The position numbers and the translations under genes were made by a program. From the NCBI GenBank assembly GCA_030148725.1, contig JASBSU010000009.1, positions 124,001-188,000 on the forward strand: a stretch of 64,000 nucleotides of DNA, given 5' to 3'. The DNA is from Hyphomicrobium sp. Its GTDB lineage: Bacteria; Pseudomonadota; Alphaproteobacteria; Rhizobiales; Hyphomicrobiaceae. The notes beneath the pieces are model-generated. The model did no database searches. It had not been told where the DNA came from and worked only from the letters and a program-made list of their open reading frames with translations. Below, one piece after another: positions 23,753-32,730 of this stretch; position 1 is the stretch's first letter; every line of letters starts with the position of its first letter.

Positions 23753-26700
23753 ATGATCACACACCTCCGCACGAAAGCGGCACGCTGCGCAGTCCTGCTG
23801 CCGCTCTTGGTCGTACCATTTCTCGCCCACGCGCAGGCTCCCGCGACGCAGAAGGCTGCCCCCGCCGCAAAAGCCGCCGCCCCGGCAACCAAGGCAGCAC
23901 CCGCGGCTGCAGCGCCGCCATCATCGGGTCCAGCGGCTGCGCCTGCTCCGACAGCGACGGCGCCAGCCGCACCTTCGGCGACGCCTGGCGCTCCTGCAGC
24001 CGCACCCGATCCAGCCCATCCGGCCCAGGCCGCACAGCCCGGTGAGCCGGCCCCGCCAGGCGACGAAGCTGCCGAAGCTGCCGCCAATGCCGAGCGCGCC
24101 CTCGAGCGCATGAAGACCCGCATTCAGGAGCTTGAAGCACGCACCGACATCGCGCCGGACATTCGCGATCAGGCCCTCGGCCTGTTGCGCAACGCGCTCG
24201 GGCAAATCGAAGCCGCCAACGCGAGCGCAGCAGCGGCCAAGCGCTTCCAGGAATCCGCGCAGCGCTCCGCCGAGCGCGTGGCCGAGGCCAAGCAGCAGCT
24301 CGATGCGCTGCAGAAGGAGCCGGGCGAGGACGAGTTTTCACGACGTGTCGCCGGCCTGCCGCTCGGAGAAGCCCAGCAGGCGCTTGATGCCACCAATGGC
24401 TCGGCCGCGACGATCAAGAGCGATCTCGACCAGCTCGAAGGGCGCCTGCGCGAAATGGGCACCCGCGCGACGGCCGCGCGCGAGGAGCAGACCGCCGAGA
24501 AGCAGGCGCTCGATGCGCTCGAAAATCCGGATGATGCGCAGGGCGGCGATGCGAACCCCGTGCTGGCCGATGCACGCCGCGCCGCCGCTTCCGCCGAGCG
24601 GCGCGCACGGGCCGCTAAGCTCAATCTCCTCGAGCAGGAACTCATCAGCCTTCCGGCGCGCCAGGCTTCGGCAACGGCGCGCCGTGATCTGGCCGCCGCC
24701 AAGCTCGACAAACTGAACAAGCGCATCCCGATCATCGCAGCACGCGTCAACACGTTGAAGGAAGCCGAGGCTGCGAAAAAGCAGGCTGAAGCCGACCGCG
24801 AGGCCCAGCGTCTCGCCGCTCAGCATCCGGTGCTCGAAGCCTACGTGAAAGACACCGACGTCATTCGCCAGCGGGAAGTCGACGCGACGCGGCTGCTCGA
24901 CGAGGACAAAAAGAGACTGGCCGAAACGCAGTCCGAGCTATCGCGCCTGCGCGATAGCAAGGTCGCGGCACAGCAAGTGCTGGAGATCGGGAGCATTGGC
25001 GGCGAGTTCAGCGAGCTGCTGCGCGCCATGCGCGCCCAGTTGCCCGATGTCGCGCGCCTCCAACGCCGTATCGCCGAGCGCGATCAGGCGATCGTCGATG
25101 CACGCCTCAAACGCCTTCAGGCCGAAGAAGCGCGGCGCGCACTGTCTGATACAGGCGGCATGTCCGAGCGCGTTCTCGCCGCCTACACCAAGCGCGGAGG
25201 CGAACCAGCGCCTGCCTACGCTAAGCCGGCGCTCGAAAAGCTGGTAGCCGCACGCCGCGATCTTTACGTGCAGCTGCACGACACGCTCGTGACGCGCATC
25301 GCTCAGCTTGCCGAGCTGAACGCCGCAGATCGCGATCTGCTCAACCAGACCACCCAGCTTCGCGCGCTGCTGAACAGCCGGCTGCTGTGGCTTCCGAGTT
25401 CCGGCAACATCGACATCGGTTGGCTCGATCAGGTGCGTTCGAGCTTCGTCTGGATTGCCGATATCGGCGCCTGGACGGACGCGGCAAAAACGCTTGTCGA
25501 TCGCGCGCTTGAAATGCCCGCTCTGACGGCCCTCGTGCTGTTCGTATTCGGCGCGCTCGTGGCTTTCTCGCGCCGCATGTTCCGCCGCTTGGCGCGGATA
25601 GCGGAGGCGGTCGGAAAATACTCGACCGACAACTACGTACGCACGCCCGAAGCGCTGTTGCTGACGACCCTGCTCGCCATCAAGACACCGCTGGTCATCG
25701 GATATGCCGGCTGGCTGCTGCTCAGGCCACCACTGGCATCCGACTTCACTGTCGGCGTCGGCGCAGGACTGCTGTCAGTCGCGTATCTTCTCGCCTTCTT
25801 GCGCTTCATCCAATTCATCTGCGCCGACAACGGCCTGTTCTCGGCGCACTTCGGCTGGAGCGATCGTGCGCGTATTGTGCTCCGCCAGAACATCCTCTGG
25901 CTGAAATACACGATCACGCCGATCGCCTTCATTCTCGGCATGATCAACGTCAGCAGCGCTCAAAACCTGCGCGATGGCCTGGGGCGCTTCGCATTCCTCG
26001 CCGGCGGCATAGCCGTGGCGCTCTTTGTTGCCCGCGTCATGAGCCCGAAGCGGGGTGTCATCGCCGAACGGCTGACGCCGACGCATCCACTATGGATGAC
26101 ACGCGTCATCTGGCACGTGCTTCTCTCGCTCCTGCCGCTCGCGATCGCCGGGCTCGCGCTGTGGGGCTACTACGACGGCGCATCGCAAATTCGCGACGGC
26201 TTGCTGCTGTCCGTCGCGATCATCGTTGGCGCATTCCTCATCTACAGCGTCATCATGCGCCAAGTGCTCGTGGCCCGCAGGCGGCTGGAGATCAGGCGCG
26301 CCTTCGAACGTCGCGAGAAAGCCCGCGCGGCGCAGGAAGCCAGCGCAGTCACCGGCGAAAAGCCGCCCCAGATCGAGGAGCCGGAGGTCGATATCGCCTC
26401 CATCAGCGATCAGACCCGCCAGCTCGTGCGGCTCGGCGTCTTCTTGCTGCTCTCGACGACGCTCTACTTCTTCTGGCGTGAGGCGCTGCCGTCGCTGGCA
26501 CTCCTCGACGTACCATTGTGGCAGCAGGTCATCACCGTCGACGGCGCCACAAAGACAGTGCCGGTCACCGTATCGAACGTTATCGTCGCGCTGGCCACGG
26601 CCATCATCACCTTCATCGCAGCGCGCAACCTGCCCGGCTTGCTGGAGATCACGGCGCTACATCGGCTGCGCATCGAAGCCGGCACGCGGTACGCCATCAG

Positions 26701-27307
26701 CGCCGTCAGCCGCTATCTGATCGCCATCGTCGGCTTGATCTTCGCATTCCGGAGCATCGGCTTCGACTGGAACCAGGTGCAATGGATCGTCGCGGCCCTC
26801 GGCGTCGGCGTCGGCTTCGGCCTGCAGGAGATCGTCGCCAACTTCATTTCGGGTCTCATCATCCTGTTCGAGCGCCCGGTGCGCGTCGGCGACACGGTCA
26901 CGATCGGCAACCTCACGGGCACGGTCTCGCGCATTCACATCCGCGCCACTAGCATGACCGACGGCGAAAACCGCGAGATCATCATCCCGAACAAATCGCT
27001 GATCACGGAGAAGGTCATCAACTGGACGCTGACGGACAGCATAACGCGCGTCACGCTCAAGATCGGCATCGCCTACGGCACCGATACGCTGCGCGCCCAG
27101 ATGCTGATCCTGGATGCGGTCAAATCGACACCGCACGTCCTCGACACGCCCGCGCCAAGCGTGTTCTTCATCGGCTTCGGATCGAAAGCCATCGAGTTCG
27201 AGGTGCGCGCGTTCGTGCTGCAGCTTGCTCACCGCGCCACGGTCATCAATGACCTCCACGTCGCGATCGAGCAGGCCCTGCGCGAAAAAGAGATCGCCAT
27301 GTCTTGA
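23753..27307 (+). CDS. large mechanosensitive channel, MscK/MscM (KefA) type
   Basis: A 1184-residue inner-membrane protein. It has a signal peptide (about 1-27), a long Ala/Pro-rich linker (28-110), and a periplasmic coiled-coil region (about 115-480) like the MscS_porin domain of E. coli MscK and MscM. About ten membrane helices follow (about 570-1000), then the MscS pore and beta domain (about 990-1184). Pore-lining and beta motifs are clear: ALGVGVGFGLQEIVANFISG, LFERPVRVGDTVTIGN and REIIIPNKSLITEKVINWTL. It releases solutes on hypo-osmotic shock. No close Shine-Dalgarno is seen at 23753. A hairpin follows at 27316. It stands alone. Confidence 0.87.
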   Translation: MITHLRTKAARCAVLLPLLVVPFLAHAQAPATQKAAPAAKAAAPATKAAPAAAAPPSSGPAAAPAPTATAPAAPSATPGAPAAAPDPAHPAQAAQPGEPAPPGDEAAEAAANAERALERMKTRIQELEARTDIAPDIRDQALGLLRNALGQIEAANASAAAAKRFQESAQRSAERVAEAKQQLDALQKEPGEDEFSRRVAGLPLGEAQQALDATNGSAATIKSDLDQLEGRLREMGTRATAAREEQTAEKQALDALENPDDAQGGDANPVLADARRAAASAERRARAAKLNLLEQELISLPARQASATARRDLAAAKLDKLNKRIPIIAARVNTLKEAEAAKKQAEADREAQRLAAQHPVLEAYVKDTDVIRQREVDATRLLDEDKKRLAETQSELSRLRDSKVAAQQVLEIGSIGGEFSELLRAMRAQLPDVARLQRRIAERDQAIVDARLKRLQAEEARRALSDTGGMSERVLAAYTKRGGEPAPAYAKPALEKLVAARRDLYVQLHDTLVTRIAQLAELNAADRDLLNQTTQLRALLNSRLLWLPSSGNIDIGWLDQVRSSFVWIADIGAWTDAAKTLVDRALEMPALTALVLFVFGALVAFSRRMFRRLARIAEAVGKYSTDNYVRTPEALLLTTLLAIKTPLVIGYAGWLLLRPPLASDFTVGVGAGLLSVAYLLAFLRFIQFICADNGLFSAHFGWSDRARIVLRQNILWLKYTITPIAFILGMINVSSAQNLRDGLGRFAFLAGGIAVALFVARVMSPKRGVIAERLTPTHPLWMTRVIWHVLLSLLPLAIAGLALWGYYDGASQIRDGLLLSVAIIVGAFLIYSVIMRQVLVARRRLEIRRAFERREKARAAQEASAVTGEKPPQIEEPEVDIASISDQTRQLVRLGVFLLLSTTLYFFWREALPSLALLDVPLWQQVITVDGATKTVPVTVSNVIVALATAIITFIAARNLPGLLEITALHRLRIEAGTRYAISAVSRYLIAIVGLIFAFRSIGFDWNQVQWIVAALGVGVGFGLQEIVANFISGLIILFERPVRVGDTVTIGNLTGTVSRIHIRATSMTDGENREIIIPNKSLITEKVINWTLTDSITRVTLKIGIAYGTDTLRAQMLILDAVKSTPHVLDTPAPSVFFIGFGSKAIEFEVRAFVLQLAHRATVINDLHVAIEQALREKEIAMS

Positions 27308-27315
27308 GCACGCGA

Positions 27316-27341
27316 GCAAAGGCGCCCGAGCGCACCTTTGC
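27316..27341 (+). terminator. hairpin after mechanosensitive channel gene
   Basis: GCAAAGG pairs with CCTTTGC, with further GC pairs inside. Only a weak pyrimidine stretch follows, so it is a moderate candidate terminator. Confidence 0.45.
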
Positions 27342-27597
27342 CCCTCACGTCTGCCGGACCTCCAAACCGCCGGGCGCCCGGCGAGACCGCCTTCCGCGGC
27401 ACAGGCCCCGTGGGCGCCGAAAATATCCCCCCCGCCGGAGCCGCTGACGCTAGCCGCCTCGGCCTAGTTTTCTCTTGAGCAGCCGTGCCACCTTACCGCC
27501 CCCCCGAGCATGCCCTTCGCGGGCTTACGGTCGGCGGAATAGCGTCCTCCCCACAGCCGATCGCTGCCCATAGCCTCACCCGGCTTGCACCCCTTTT

Positions 27598-27617
27598 TCG
27601 GATGTTATAACATCCGA
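27598..27617 (+). promoter_or_regulatory. Zur box
   Basis: TCGGATGTTATAACATCCGA is a perfect 20-bp palindrome with the GTTATAAC core of Zur operators in alphaproteobacteria. It lies 32 bases before the start of a zinc-linked GTPase gene. Zinc-loaded Zur would repress the gene and zinc starvation would switch it on. Confidence 0.85.
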
Positions 27618-27649
27618 TACAGGCATCCCCCGAACCGCGAGGCCCTCCC

Positions 27650-28909
27650 ATGGACGCAGATCTTTCCGCTCACCTTTCCAACGCGCCGGCAAAGGACGAT
27701 CGGCGGCTGCCTGTGACGGTGCTGTCCGGCTTTCTCGGCGCAGGCAAAACGACCCTGCTCAACCACATCCTCAACAACCGCGACGGCCGCAAGGTTGCGG
27801 TGATCGTCAACGACATGAGCGAGGTGAACATCGACGCCGATCTCGTCATGGGCGGCGGAGCAAATCTGTCGCGCACCGAGGAAACGCTCGTCGAGATGTC
27901 GAACGGTTGCATCTGCTGCACGCTGCGCGACGATCTACTGCAGGAGGTCGAGCGCCTCGCGAAAGACGGCCGCTACGACTATCTGCTGATCGAATCCACC
28001 GGCATCGCCGAACCGCTTCCGGTCGCCGCCACGTTCGAATTCCGCGACGAGCATGGCAAAAGCCTGCAGGATGTTGCGCGCCTCGACACCATGGTCACCG
28101 TGGTCGACGCCGCCAACCTGCTGCGCAACTATTCCTCCCAAGACTTCCTGAAGGACCACGGCGAGGTGGCAGGCGACGCCGACGAGCGATCACTCGTCGG
28201 CCTGCTCGTCGAGCAGATCGAATTCGCCGATGTTGTCATCCTCAACAAGACCGATATCGCCAAGCCGCGCGACGTCGAGCTTGCCAAGTCGATCATCCGG
28301 GCGCTCAACGCCGATGCGCGCATCATCGAAACCGATCACGGCAAGGTCCAGCTGGGCGACATCCTCGACACGGGGCTCTTCTCCTTCGACGCTGCGCATC
28401 AGCACCCGACTTGGTTCCGGGAGCTGAACGGATTCAAGGATCATCTCCCCGAGACCGAAGAATACGGCATCTCGAGCTTCGTCTATCGCGCGCGCGGACC
28501 GTTCGAGCCCGCAAAGCTCCACGCGTTCTTTGCGAAGTCCTGGCCAGGGGTCGTGCGCGCCAAGGGCTTTTTCTGGCTCGCGACGCGCCCGGCCTTCGTC
28601 GGCGAGCTTTCCCAGGCAGGTCCGCTCGTTCGTACCGAGGCTATGGGCTACTGGTGGGCCGCGGTGCCCAAGGACAACTGGCCCGACGACGATACGCTGT
28701 TGAAGCGCATCCAGACCGGTTGGCATAAGCATTGGGGCGACCGGCGCCAGGAACTCGTCTTCATCGGCACCGAGGAGATGGACAAGGAAGCGATCAAAGC
28801 CGAGCTCGATGCATGCCTGCTGGCGCTGCCGAAAAACGGCAGCATAGATTCCAGAACCTGGGCGCAGCTCGACGACCCGTTCCCGCTCTGGCAGCGGGAT
28901 GCAGCATGA
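27650..28909 (+). CDS. zigA: zinc metallochaperone GTPase, ZigA/COG0523 family
   Basis: A 419-residue G3E GTPase. It has the P-loop [15 protein letters not shown] (about 27-41), the metal-binding CICC motif in [12 protein letters not shown] (about 84-95), [10 protein letters not shown], the NKTD base-recognition motif, and a C-terminal CobW domain with [13 protein letters not shown]. It probably delivers zinc to key enzymes during zinc starvation, as known for ZigA/YciC. The perfect Zur box just upstream supports this over other COG0523 roles (cobalt, nitrile hydratase). It is monocistronic, ending at a long hairpin. Confidence 0.88.
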   Translation: MDADLSAHLSNAPAKDDRRLPVTVLSGFLGAGKTTLLNHILNNRDGRKVAVIVNDMSEVNIDADLVMGGGANLSRTEETLVEMSNGCICCTLRDDLLQEVERLAKDGRYDYLLIESTGIAEPLPVAATFEFRDEHGKSLQDVARLDTMVTVVDAANLLRNYSSQDFLKDHGEVAGDADERSLVGLLVEQIEFADVVILNKTDIAKPRDVELAKSIIRALNADARIIETDHGKVQLGDILDTGLFSFDAAHQHPTWFRELNGFKDHLPETEEYGISSFVYRARGPFEPAKLHAFFAKSWPGVVRAKGFFWLATRPAFVGELSQAGPLVRTEAMGYWWAAVPKDNWPDDDTLLKRIQTGWHKHWGDRRQELVFIGTEEMDKEAIKAELDACLLALPKNGSIDSRTWAQLDDPFPLWQRDAA

Positions 28910-28914
28910 CGCCT

Positions 28915-28944
28915 GGCGGCGCAGATGAATTCATCTGTGCCGCC
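28915..28944 (+). terminator. long hairpin after zigA
   Basis: A nearly perfect 30-base palindrome with arms GGCGGCGCAGATGAA and TTCATCTGTGCCGCC (one G-T pair) starts five bases after the stop codon. A short pyrimidine stretch (GTCCTTT) follows. Confidence 0.65.
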
Positions 28945-29061
28945 GTCCTTTACCGCGGCACTCTGATCTGCGTCAGCGTCCCGTCAAGCGCAGGAATGCC
29001 CTAACTCGGCCCGGCCCATAAGCGACCGAACTCATGCTGCAACGGGATTGGGCGAGCGCGG

Positions 29062-30462
29062 CTATGGCGCGAGCGTTGCCGTCGGCGCCGGCTCGTTCGG
29101 GTCGCGATCTATCTCGGCCACCTGGTCAACCGCGCCATCGCGGCCGTAGATGTCTGGCCGGAATACGACTTCACCGTCACGCTCCGCCCAGGCCGTGATG
29201 TAGGTGAAGTACACCGGGATCGGACGCGTCAGCGTCACGTCCAGCGCCTGCCCGCTCTCGACGACCTGCTGCGCACGACCCGGCTGGCCCCAGTTCGGCT
29301 CGTAGTGCGCGATCCAGTCGACGAGATCGAAGACCCCCTCGACACGCACGCAACCCGCGCTGAAAGCGCGCGAGCGCTGGCTGAACAGCTGCTTCATCGG
29401 CGTGTCGTGCATGTAGACGGTGTGTTCGTTCGGCATGTCGATGCGGACGAGCCCGAGCGCGTTCTGCGGGCCAGGATCCTGGCGGAACCGCAGCTTCTTT
29501 GCCTCGGGCGACGACCAGTCCACCGTCTGCGGATCGATCTCCCTCGTTGACGAAGCGTCGAGGACCCGGATCTTCTCGTTCTGCAGGTAGTCCGGCTCCT
29601 TCATGAGACGCGGAATGAGATCGAGATGCGCAACGCTGTCCGGCACACGCCAGTACGGAAAGAAGTTGAGCGCCCGAATGGTCGCCTTCACCGACGGCGA
29701 CTGGCGCTCCGTCCGCCCGACGATGACGCGATGGCGCTGCTGCACTTCATAGCGCTCGACCGCCTCGAGCTGGAACGCCGGGATGTTGACGAGCACATAG
29801 CGCTCCTCAACCGGGTTCGACAGCAGTTCGCGAACACGACCGAGGTTGAGCCGCAGCTGATTGATGCGCTCGTCCACTGTCATGTTGAGCGCCGGATACG
29901 TCGATCGCTCCACACGCCCCGTCGGACGCAATCCGTTCCGGCGCTGGAAGTGCTTCACAGCCGCCGTCAACTCTTCGTCGAATGAATAGCTGTTGTAGTA
30001 CTGACCGCGCGGTCGCAAGTCGCCGCTGGCGATCAACCGGCGCCGCAGGATCGGCACGCGGTCGTCATCCTCGCCTTCGCGCATCATGCGTCCGGCCGGA
30101 ACGACCGGCCATCCGCCCTGCTGCGCGATCTGCTGGTAGCGCGCGATGGCGTCTTCGATGGACGCGACCATCTCGTCCGACCGCATCGGCACAGCGTCAG
30201 GACGCAAATCGTCGAGCTGCTCCGCCTCGCGAGTGGTGCGTTCCCGCTCCCGCTCCGCACGGCGGCCGCTGTAATCTGGCGTCCCGGAACCCGTGAGGCT
30301 TTCCCACCAGTTGGCTTGCGCGGCCTGAGCACGCGCGGGCTCGGTCGACAGCATAAAGCTCATCGCACACAGGGCAACGCTCACGGCCAAGCTGCTGCTG
30401 CCCGCATTCCGGCTCAAAATTTGCGAAACGAACAGTCGCGCCCGCGCGCGAAATGCCAGCAT
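29062..30462 (-). CDS. L,D-transpeptidase, YcbB-like (YkuD domain)
   Basis: A 466-residue exported protein with an N-terminal signal helix (SLAVSVALCAMSFMLS, ending ARA), a peptidoglycan-binding-like region (about 150-205, TAAVKHFQRRNGLRPTGRVE) and a YkuD catalytic domain (about 250-420). The catalytic motif is MHDTPMKQLF followed by AFSAGCVRVEG, with the nucleophilic cysteine and its histidine. It forms 3-3 crosslinks in peptidoglycan. Length and layout match the YcbB/LdtD branch. The start at 30462 has AGGACGGG upstream. It is similar in plan to the LdtP-like protein at 40414-41664, so the two look like paralogues. Confidence 0.85.
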   Translation of the reverse strand: MLAFRARARLFVSQILSRNAGSSSLAVSVALCAMSFMLSTEPARAQAAQANWWESLTGSGTPDYSGRRAERERERTTREAEQLDDLRPDAVPMRSDEMVASIEDAIARYQQIAQQGGWPVVPAGRMMREGEDDDRVPILRRRLIASGDLRPRGQYYNSYSFDEELTAAVKHFQRRNGLRPTGRVERSTYPALNMTVDERINQLRLNLGRVRELLSNPVEERYVLVNIPAFQLEAVERYEVQQRHRVIVGRTERQSPSVKATIRALNFFPYWRVPDSVAHLDLIPRLMKEPDYLQNEKIRVLDASSTREIDPQTVDWSSPEAKKLRFRQDPGPQNALGLVRIDMPNEHTVYMHDTPMKQLFSQRSRAFSAGCVRVEGVFDLVDWIAHYEPNWGQPGRAQQVVESGQALDVTLTRPIPVYFTYITAWAERDGEVVFRPDIYGRDGAVDQVAEIDRDPNEPAPTATLAP

Positions 30463-30681
30463 GACCCGTCCTAATCCCGCCAAGTCCGTGGCGATGAAAT
30501 CATCCGCCGACGACGTGCGACAGCCCTCTGGCGGCCGCATTTGCCAGTATGGACGCCACCGCCTCAATAGCCGCTACGATATGGCCAAACCAAGACGATT
30601 GCGCGTCGATATTATCTACTGTGCCCCGTTGTTTGAGGCCCGGTGCGATTTGGACGCATGGCACCCAAGTTTCAAGTTACG

Positions 30682-31716
30682 TCACACCTGAAAAAAGTGA
30701 TCCCAACCGGTTTTGGTGAACGACAGCGCCTCTCCGGTAGCACCGATCACCGCCGCCCCGGCACTTCCCTCCGTCACGACACCTATGCGTGTAACGCAGA
30801 CCCCAGCAGAACGTGCTCGCATCTCGAACCCTGCAGCGGCATCGGGCGCGACGGTGGCGAGCACCTCATAGTCTTCGCCGCCGGTCAACAAGCCTTCAAT
30901 GGTCGCGCAACCAGCGGCGAGCGCAGCCTGTGCGGGCACCGATAACGGGACAAGCCCGGCTTCCATCCGGCCGGCAACCCCGGACGCTCGGCAGAGCCGG
31001 TCGAAGTCTTTCACCAGACCGTCCGAGACGTCCATCGCCGCCGAAGCGGTCGCGAGCAGACCCGGCGCGATTGCAACCGGCGGACGCGGACGGGAAAACC
31101 TCCCTGCGAGATAACGGACGACATCATCATCGAGGCCGGCGCGCGGGCCGAGCGATGGATCGCGCCTCAGCGCAAGACCCAGCGCCGCATCGCCAATGCT
31201 CCCAGTGACGTAGACGTAATCCCCACGTTTCGCACCAACCCGGCGCACCATACGCCCGGCAGGGACTGCACCGAACGCTGTGATCGACACCGTCAGGGGG
31301 CCCGGCGTGCGATCCGTGTCGCCGCCGATGAGGCGACAGCCAAACGCTTCCTGCGCGCTTCTGAGGCCGGACGTGAAGCCCTCCAGCCAGGAGCGGTCGA
31401 AACGAGGCAGGGCGACATTCATCACGTAGGCGAGCGGATCGGCACCCTTCGCGACGAGATCCGACACGTTGACGGCCAGCGCCTTCCAGCCGATGTCTGC
31501 AGCGTCGTCGTGGGGGAAAAAGTGGACGCCGGCGATCAGAGCGTCCGTCGTAACAACGACCTCTTCGCCAGCTGGCACGGAGAACGTGGCGCAATCATCC
31601 TGCAGTCCAAAAGCACCGTCGGCTCCGGCTGCGAGCGGCGCCCAAAATTCGGCGATCAGCGCCTCTTCGCCGCTAACATCAACAGACCGAGCTTCTTCAT
31701 TTGGATCGTTGGGCAT
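30682..31716 (-). CDS. thiL: thiamine-monophosphate kinase
   Basis: A 344-residue enzyme that phosphorylates thiamine monophosphate to the active diphosphate using ATP. Typical features are DDCATFSVPAGEEVVVTTDA near the N-terminus, the metal/ATP region VNVSDLVAKGADPLAYVMNV, IGGDTDRTPGPLTVSITAFG, and LLTGGEDYEVLATV. The start overlaps the end of nusB by 20 bases, indicating translational coupling. It is the last gene of the nrdR-rib-nusB-thiL cluster, an arrangement conserved in many alphaproteobacteria. Confidence 0.95.
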   Translation of the reverse strand: MPNDPNEEARSVDVSGEEALIAEFWAPLAAGADGAFGLQDDCATFSVPAGEEVVVTTDALIAGVHFFPHDDAADIGWKALAVNVSDLVAKGADPLAYVMNVALPRFDRSWLEGFTSGLRSAQEAFGCRLIGGDTDRTPGPLTVSITAFGAVPAGRMVRRVGAKRGDYVYVTGSIGDAALGLALRRDPSLGPRAGLDDDVVRYLAGRFSRPRPPVAIAPGLLATASAAMDVSDGLVKDFDRLCRASGVAGRMEAGLVPLSVPAQAALAAGCATIEGLLTGGEDYEVLATVAPDAAAGFEMRARSAGVCVTRIGVVTEGSAGAAVIGATGEALSFTKTGWDHFFQV

Positions 31717-32209
31717 CGCGATCGAACTCGGCCGCGCGCAATTTGCGGGCGAGCTTGTCCAGCACCCCGTTGACGACCTTCGGCTCGTCCTCCGAGAAGA
31801 ACGAGTGCGCGACGTTGATATACTCGTTGATGACGACGCGGCCCGGCACGTCCGGCCGCTCCATCAGCTCGAACACGCCGGCCCTCAGGATGGCGCGCAC
31901 GATCGCGTCGATCCGCACCAGCCGCCAGCCTTCTGCGAGCTGCTGATCGACCAGCGGATCGATATCGCGCTGGCGCCGCACGACTCCCTTCACGAGCTCT
32001 GCGAAGAAAGCGGGATCGGCGCCCGCAGCCGCTTCGTCACCCGGAGGCTTTGGAAAGCGCAGGCGGACGAACTCGTCGATCACATCGTTGAGATCCGTGC
32101 CGGCGAGGTCCATCTGATAAAGACCCTGCACCGTCGCAACGCGTGCCGCAGTCCGCGGTTGCAACGCGACCTTTCCCGGCTTCGGCGTAGCATTGCTCGT
32201 GCCGGTCAT
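31697..32209 (-). CDS. nusB: transcription antitermination factor NusB
   Basis: A 170-residue RNA-binding protein of rRNA antitermination. The all-helical NusB fold is recognised from RTAARVATVQGLYQMDLAGT and the C-terminal VVINEYINVAHSFFSEDEPK followed by VNGVLDKLAR. Its ATG overlaps the ribH stop by four bases (ATGA), so the genes are translationally coupled. It works with NusE and RNA polymerase in the cytoplasm. Nothing abnormal is seen. Confidence 0.95.
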   Translation of the reverse strand: MTGTSNATPKPGKVALQPRTAARVATVQGLYQMDLAGTDLNDVIDEFVRLRFPKPPGDEAAAGADPAFFAELVKGVVRRQRDIDPLVDQQLAEGWRLVRIDAIVRAILRAGVFELMERPDVPGRVVINEYINVAHSFFSEDEPKVVNGVLDKLARKLRAAEFDRDAQRSK

Positions 32210-32727
32210 GCGTTCTGCCCCTCGAACTCGCGCTGCAACTCGATCAGACGAAGACAGGCCCGCGCCGCGTCTGCGCCCTTGCCGTTGATGCCCCCACGCG
32301 CGCGAGCCAGCGCCTGAGCCTCGGTATCGACGGTGAGGATACCGTTGCCGACGGGAATCGCGTGCTCGGTTGCGACATGCATCAGCCAATGATTGGCGTT
32401 GTTGCATACGATGTCGTAGTGCGACGTCTCTCCGCGAATGACGCAGCCAAGCGCGACCACGCCATCCCACTTGGCGCCCGCCGACCGCCCAGGAATGAGC
32501 CCAGCGCTGACGGCCTGCGTCAGCACCTGCGGGATCTCCAGCGCGCCGGGCACCGTGATGCGATCGTGCTGCACACCGTCCGCCTCCAGCGCTGCGACCG
32601 CGCCGCCCACCAGCTCGTCGGCGATCTCTTCGTAGAAGCGTCCTTCGATGATGAGCACGCGCGCCTGCATGGCCCCACCCGAGGCTTTGCGTGCTGTCCG
32701 AACCGGTTTGTCAGGCTTGATGATCAT
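32206..32727 (-). CDS. ribH: 6,7-dimethyl-8-ribityllumazine synthase
   Basis: A 173-residue lumazine synthase that condenses the RibB product with the RibD/pyrophosphatase product. Signature regions are RVLIIEGRFYEEIADELVGG, VPGALEIPQVLTQA and VVALGCVIRGETSHYDIVCN, with NGILTVDTEAQALARA at the end. The protein forms an icosahedral or pentameric assembly in the cytoplasm. It sits three bases downstream of the RibB-type gene and overlaps nusB by four bases. Confidence 0.96.
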   Translation of the reverse strand: MIIKPDKPVRTARKASGGAMQARVLIIEGRFYEEIADELVGGAVAALEADGVQHDRITVPGALEIPQVLTQAVSAGLIPGRSAGAKWDGVVALGCVIRGETSHYDIVCNNANHWLMHVATEHAIPVGNGILTVDTEAQALARARGGINGKGADAARACLRLIELQREFEGQNA

Positions 32728-32730
32728 CTC

